Below are positions 15,195-18,440 of a DNA stretch of 18,440 nucleotides, piece by piece (within the stretch, counting starts at the first letter, position 1; every line of letters begins with the position of its first letter). Source of the DNA: DASCNA01 sp036011305 (GTDB lineage Bacteria; Verrucomicrobiota; Lentisphaeria; Victivallales; GWF2-38-69); NCBI GenBank assembly GCA_036011305.1, contig DASCNA010000276.1, forward strand, positions 1-18,440. The letters are read 5' to 3'. Under the pieces are notes generated by a model, which ran no database searches, was not told the origin of the DNA, and was given only the letters and a program-made list of their open reading frames with translations. A program made the translations under genes and the position numbers.

Positions 15195-15629
15195 TTGGGT
15201 CGCAGATATTTAACTAAAGAGCCAGAATTAATATTAATAGCAATATTGTCCTCTATTTTAATAATTTGCTTTTTAATATTTTCTATAGCAGGGGTTCTTC
15301 TACAACTTTCAAGTAGTACATCTGTTAAAACATATGCAGATGAAAATATATTTTACTATTACTTGACGATTGTTGTTTTTTTAGATTTAGTTGTTCTTTC
15401 CATTTTAAAATTAAAAACAATTATAATAAGAATAAAAATAAAAGCTGGTGATAAAATATACTCAACAGTCACCTTTATCATTATGATTGCTTATATGATA
15501 ATTTTTCAACCTTTTAACTGTTTTGATTTTAATGTTATATATTGGTCTATTATTAATATTATAGGAGCATTATTTGCTTCTGTTATACTTGTCAGAATAG
15601 GAACTATAGACTTTGCAATAAAAAATTAA
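15195..15629 (+). CDS. Small four-span membrane protein of unknown function
   Basis: I do not recognise this 144-residue protein. It has four predicted membrane spans: about 11-37, 53-73, 90-106 and 113-134. Short loops separate them, the longest (38-52) probably periplasmic. The segment between spans 2 and 3 (KLKTIIIRIKIKAGDK) is basic and so probably cytoplasmic, which also puts the basic N-terminus (GRRYLTK) inside. There are no catalytic-looking residues or known motifs. The start is TTG at 15195, supported by a strong GAGAGGA Shine-Dalgarno (15183-15189) at ideal spacing; no ATG is available before the first span. It converges on the PAS regulator gene with 70 bases between the ends. Codon usage is as AT-rich as its neighbours. 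Confidence 0.7.
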   Translation: MGRRYLTKEPELILIAILSSILIICFLIFSIAGVLLQLSSSTSVKTYADENIFYYYLTIVVFLDLVVLSILKLKTIIIRIKIKAGDKIYSTVTFIIMIAYMIIFQPFNCFDFNVIYWSIINIIGALFASVILVRIGTIDFAIKN

Positions 15630-15699
15630 TCATAACCAAAACTTACACTGTGAGACAGATTAAATATTGAGTTTTACAGATTAATAATGAACCATTACA

Positions 15700-17280
15700 T
15701 TAATTGATTAGAGATAGTTTAATTTTTTGTATTTGTTCAACACTTAATTCAGTAGATTTTGAGATTATTGAAATATTAATATTTTCCTTCAATAGACATT
15801 TAACTACTTTTATAATTTTATTATTAATTCTTTTATTGGTTTCTAGTTCTTGAAGCTCGGGTTCCATTTTCTCTTCTGTAATATCTCTATCTACAGCGAC
15901 ATAATATTCTTTTCCATCAATCTTATGATTAGTTCTAACACTTGAAATCCAACGAATCTCTCCATCAGCTCTTATTGTCTTGTATGACCGTTTACCACTT
16001 GCAAATCTATTATCCTTTGTTTCTAGAAAAATTTTATTATTAGAATCTGGATATAGGCATGTATTATACCAGAAATCTAATCCTTTAGAATAAAAATCAT
16101 TACGGGAATATCCATATATTTTTTCAATTGTTTTATTAATATAAACATATTTGCATTCATTTTTATCTACAATAACTATTCCATCGGACATAGCATCTAC
16201 ATTTATATCTAGCAATGACCTTATCTCTTCTTTTTTCTTTGTTTCAGTTATATCTTTAATGATTGATAAAATACATTTTATTGATCTGTAAAGTATATAT
16301 TTATATGTAAATTCAACCCATCTAATTTTACCATCACCTCTAATAATTCTAAATTGAAGAGTCATGCCATCCCGTTTTTTAAATTGAGGTAATGTTTTAT
16401 ATCTAATCTGTTCTTCTTTAGGTAAAATTATTGAGGAGTCAAAACCAATTTTAAATAATTCGTCTAAAGAACGCCCATATATTGATTCAATTACTGAATT
16501 TCCATATAGGCACTTCATTGATTTTAAATCTCTGATCAGTAATCCTTCAGGCATTGAATCGACATTGATTTCAAGAAGTTCTCTAACTTCCTCTTCATGT
16601 TTTTTCTCTGTTATATCTTTGCCAACTGATATTTTACAGTCAATTCCTCTGAAATTAGATTTAGTCCTTGTTATTTCCAACCATTTTTCTTCGCCACTTT
16701 TAGTAATTATTTTTATTTCAGAAGAAGCTTTTAACGGTATTATATTTATATCTTTAATATACTGACTTTTAAAATCTGGATGAATAATGCTTTTCCATAA
16801 ATTCTTATTTCTTCTAAAATCAGCAGGGGAATATCCAGTGATAGATTTAGTATTATTGTTGGTATATAGTAAGTTACGCGTTTCAATATTACGTATTTCA
16901 AGTATGTATGGCATAGCCTCTACATTTATTTCAAGTAGTTCTCTTATTTCTTCCTCATTTTTCATTTCAGTTATATCTTTGATAACTGACAAAATACATT
17001 TTTTATTCTTAAATTTTTTAATGCTGTAGGATATTTCCAGGTATCTTTCTTTTCCGTCTCCTCTTACAATCTTAAACTGCAATGTCATGCCGTTTCTTTT
17101 CGAAAAAGGAGGAAGTGCTTTAGGAGACCTCACATTTCCATTATAACGATTAATCAAACTGCTGTTCGATAGAGCTTTAGACAAATTATTAATGGGACAA
17201 CCAAATATTTTTGATGCTGTTTTGTTAATATAAAGTTGCTCTTCAGTTTCTATATCTCTGATAATTAAACCTGCTGGCAT
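15700..17280 (-). CDS. Multi-PAS sensory protein, C-terminal portion of an interrupted HTH-PAS regulator
   Basis: The 526 codons from ATG 17280 encode the rest of one PAS domain and three further PAS domains. The repeated joint is D-I-T-E (102-105, 222-225, 343-346, 466-469) followed by EEEIRELLEINVDAMP-like linkers at 113, 233 and 354, a period of about 120 residues. The GDGK-R-W/Y-x-E strands identify the PAS core. After the last PAS, a basic 50-residue tail ends with NISIISKSTELSVEQIQKIK (501-520), which resembles a short helix-turn-helix. There is no histidine kinase, GGDEF, EAL or sigma54 domain. The ATG falls inside the first PAS domain (at DAMPAG), so it is not a natural start. The same frame continues upstream without a stop for 129 codons and then, across one TAA, into the HTH-PAS gene. 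The ligand is unknown. Confidence 0.75.
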   Translation of the reverse strand: MPAGLIIRDIETEEQLYINKTASKIFGCPINNLSKALSNSSLINRYNGNVRSPKALPPFSKRNGMTLQFKIVRGDGKERYLEISYSIKKFKNKKCILSVIKDITEMKNEEEIRELLEINVEAMPYILEIRNIETRNLLYTNNNTKSITGYSPADFRRNKNLWKSIIHPDFKSQYIKDINIIPLKASSEIKIITKSGEEKWLEITRTKSNFRGIDCKISVGKDITEKKHEEEVRELLEINVDSMPEGLLIRDLKSMKCLYGNSVIESIYGRSLDELFKIGFDSSIILPKEEQIRYKTLPQFKKRDGMTLQFRIIRGDGKIRWVEFTYKYILYRSIKCILSIIKDITETKKKEEIRSLLDINVDAMSDGIVIVDKNECKYVYINKTIEKIYGYSRNDFYSKGLDFWYNTCLYPDSNNKIFLETKDNRFASGKRSYKTIRADGEIRWISSVRTNHKIDGKEYYVAVDRDITEEKMEPELQELETNKRINNKIIKVVKCLLKENINISIISKSTELSVEQIQKIKLSLIN

Positions 17281-17667
17281 AGCATCTATATTAATTTCTA
17301 GTAATTCCCTTATTTCCTCTTCTTTCCTCTGTTCTGTAATATCTCTTTCTACAGCTAGAACATATTTATCTCCTTCATGAATAGTTTCTTCAATATCTCT
17401 TATTGTACCATCAAATCTAACAATTCTGTAAGTTCTTTTCTTGGGATACGGTTTCTCTTTTGTTCTATATGAAATTTCATCTTTTTTGTCAGCTGGGTGT
17501 AGACAGTTATTAAACCAGAAACCTTTTTCATAAAATTTTTCTTTTGGATATCCATATTGTTTTTCAAGATCACCTGCAATATATATGTTCTTGGTTCGCT
17601 CCTGATTAAATAAATATATACAGTCCTGCCCCTCATCAAAAGCTACTTTTAAGAGGTTTTGAATTTC
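17281..17667 (-). pseudogene. Orphan PAS-domain coding segment between an in-frame stop and the next ATG
   Basis: These 129 codons are fully open in the frame shared by the genes on both sides. They encode one intact PAS domain: it begins EIQNLLKVAFDEGQDC, has GYPKEKFYEKGFWFNN and RFDGTIRD in the core, and ends AVERDITEQRKEEEIREL. The segment contains no ATG, GTG or TTG in frame before ATG 17280, so it cannot be translated from a standard start. It is best read as the second PAS domain of a single 891-codon gene (18375 to 15700) broken by TAA at 17670-17668. Confidence 0.8.
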
Positions 17668-17670
17668 TTA
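17668..17670 (-). other. In-frame TAA interrupting the HTH-PAS regulator
   Basis: The minus strand reads AAA AAT TAA GAA ATT CAA across this point, with a nine-A run just before it. The reading frame is the same on both sides, so this is a nonsense codon and not a frameshift. It falls in the linker after the first PAS domain. One substitution (for example from AAA, CAA or GAA) would restore the frame. Confidence 0.85.
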
Positions 17671-18375
17671 ATTTTTTTTTCTCTGAGTAATATCGATAAA
17701 CAAACCAATTACACCTGCTATTTTCCCATCTGAATCAAGAATTGGAATTTTAGATATTATTCCCCATCTCTGTTTTCTGCTGCCTGGGATAAAATCTTCA
17801 TAATTATTTATTTCATTTCCCGTATCAATAACTCCCTGATCCTGCCTGGAATTTTTTTCTGCTTCTAATGATGGGAAAAAATCAGAATCCAATTTTCCTT
17901 TTGTTACATAAGTTTTGGTAAGGGACAAGTTATCTTTGAAATGACTGTTTGCAATCATATACCTAAGACTGATATCTTTTACATAAAAAATTGCATTAAT
18001 ATAAGAAAGCAATGTGTTTAATAAGATTGTTGCATTCTGAAGCTTATTTGTCTGTTTCTTAATACTTTCTATAAATAGTCGTTCATATTTAAGGTCATGC
18101 TCAAGATCAGGATTAATGAAAGAAACCCATGAATCAGCAATTTCATTAAGTTTGCCGTCTGACTGTTTTGCCCTAGGGGTAAGGTCCGAAAAATAACTTA
18201 CGTCAATATTTAGGCATTTTGCTAAATTTCTTACCTTTATTTCTGATGGTATTATCTTTTGATTTTCCCAGTTCCAGATAGTCTGCCAATTTATGCCAGC
18301 CATTTCAGCTACATCTTTCATAGAAAGTTTTCTATTTTTCCGTAATTCTCTGAACTTATCTGTGAAAAATTCCAT
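17668..18375 (-). CDS. XRE-family helix-turn-helix protein with one PAS domain (N-terminal portion of an interrupted regulator)
   Basis: The 235-residue product has an XRE-type DNA-binding domain (7-62: FRELRKNRKLSMKDVAEMAG, then INWQTIWNWENQKIIPS). A helical linker (80-125) follows. A PAS domain occupies about 113-232, with IFYVKDISLRYMIAN, DFFP (165-168), a VIDTG strand, RWGIISKIPILDSDGKIAGVIG and the closing FIDITQRKKN. It acts in the cytoplasm, presumably as a transcription regulator that senses a small ligand or redox state through PAS. The ATG at 18375 has AAGG nine bases upstream. Translation stops in the inter-PAS linker, but the same frame then encodes five more PAS domains. It is either a truncated regulator or the front of a gene inactivated by one nonsense change. 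As the stop falls at a domain boundary, the short form could still fold and bind DNA. Confidence 0.85.
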   Translation of the reverse strand: MEFFTDKFRELRKNRKLSMKDVAEMAGINWQTIWNWENQKIIPSEIKVRNLAKCLNIDVSYFSDLTPRAKQSDGKLNEIADSWVSFINPDLEHDLKYERLFIESIKKQTNKLQNATILLNTLLSYINAIFYVKDISLRYMIANSHFKDNLSLTKTYVTKGKLDSDFFPSLEAEKNSRQDQGVIDTGNEINNYEDFIPGSRKQRWGIISKIPILDSDGKIAGVIGLFIDITQRKKN

Positions 18376-18440
18376 TGGACGAACCTTTTTGAATAAATTA
18401 TGTAACTTACAGCTACTTTTTATATAAAATTATATATTAT

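Noticed and set aside
17400..17639. 79-residue open frame on the minus strand starting ATG 17639
   Set aside because: It is out of frame with the conserved PAS segment 17281-17667. The in-frame translation gives a clear PAS domain and this one has no recognisable features.
17671..17680. Nine-A run before the TAA as a programmed frameshift site
   Set aside because: The coding frame is the same on both sides of the stop, so a +1 or -1 slip would leave the conserved frame. A frameshift does not explain the layout.

Overview
The window is a strongly AT-rich bacterial chromosome segment. Most genes are vertically inherited housekeeping functions: Lon, seryl-tRNA synthetase, lipoyl synthase, AccA, HemW, EF-Ts, ribosomal protein S2 and a tRNA-Arg. 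These alternate with a few lineage-specific genes. Three traits hint at the PVC superphylum (Lentisphaerota or a relative): a transmembrane Pkn-like kinase with a long extracytoplasmic C-terminus, an S2 protein with a long Lys/Ala/Glu tail, and a helix-turn-helix multi-PAS regulator. This placement is an inference from gene style, not a demonstration. There is no phage, IS element, CRISPR array or integrase.

Layout. Positions 52-2388 (+) encode a degenerate Ser/Thr kinase with one membrane span and four tandem 70-residue repeats outside. Positions 2430-8186 (-) hold, in transcription order, serS, lon, a terminator, a CDF cation transporter and an M48 metalloprotease lipoprotein. Positions 8436-11204 (+) hold lipA, accA and a short GNAT of the ArgA type. 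Positions 11252-14514 (-) hold, in transcription order, rpsB, tsf and hemW, with intrinsic terminators after rpsB and after tsf. A tRNA-Arg(ACG) lies at 14855-14931 (+) and a small four-span membrane protein at 15195-15629 (+). From 18375 down to 15700 (-) runs one reading frame for an XRE-type regulator with six PAS domains, cut by a single in-frame TAA at 17670-17668.

How the genes relate. rpsB-tsf is the conserved translation pair. serS-lon is a tight pair, followed by a clean hairpin. lipA and accA both serve acyl and lipoyl metabolism but are probably separate transcription units. The lon / M48 protease / CDF group is loosely envelope and stress related, without evidence of a shared pathway.

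Most notable observations: the in-frame stop that splits the HTH-PAS regulator and leaves a fully conserved second PAS domain with no usable start; the kinase that has lost the HRD aspartate and the DFG glycine while carrying an unrecognised periplasmic repeat array; the four 57-bp repeats in the rpsB tail; and the tsf terminator sitting directly on the hemW start.
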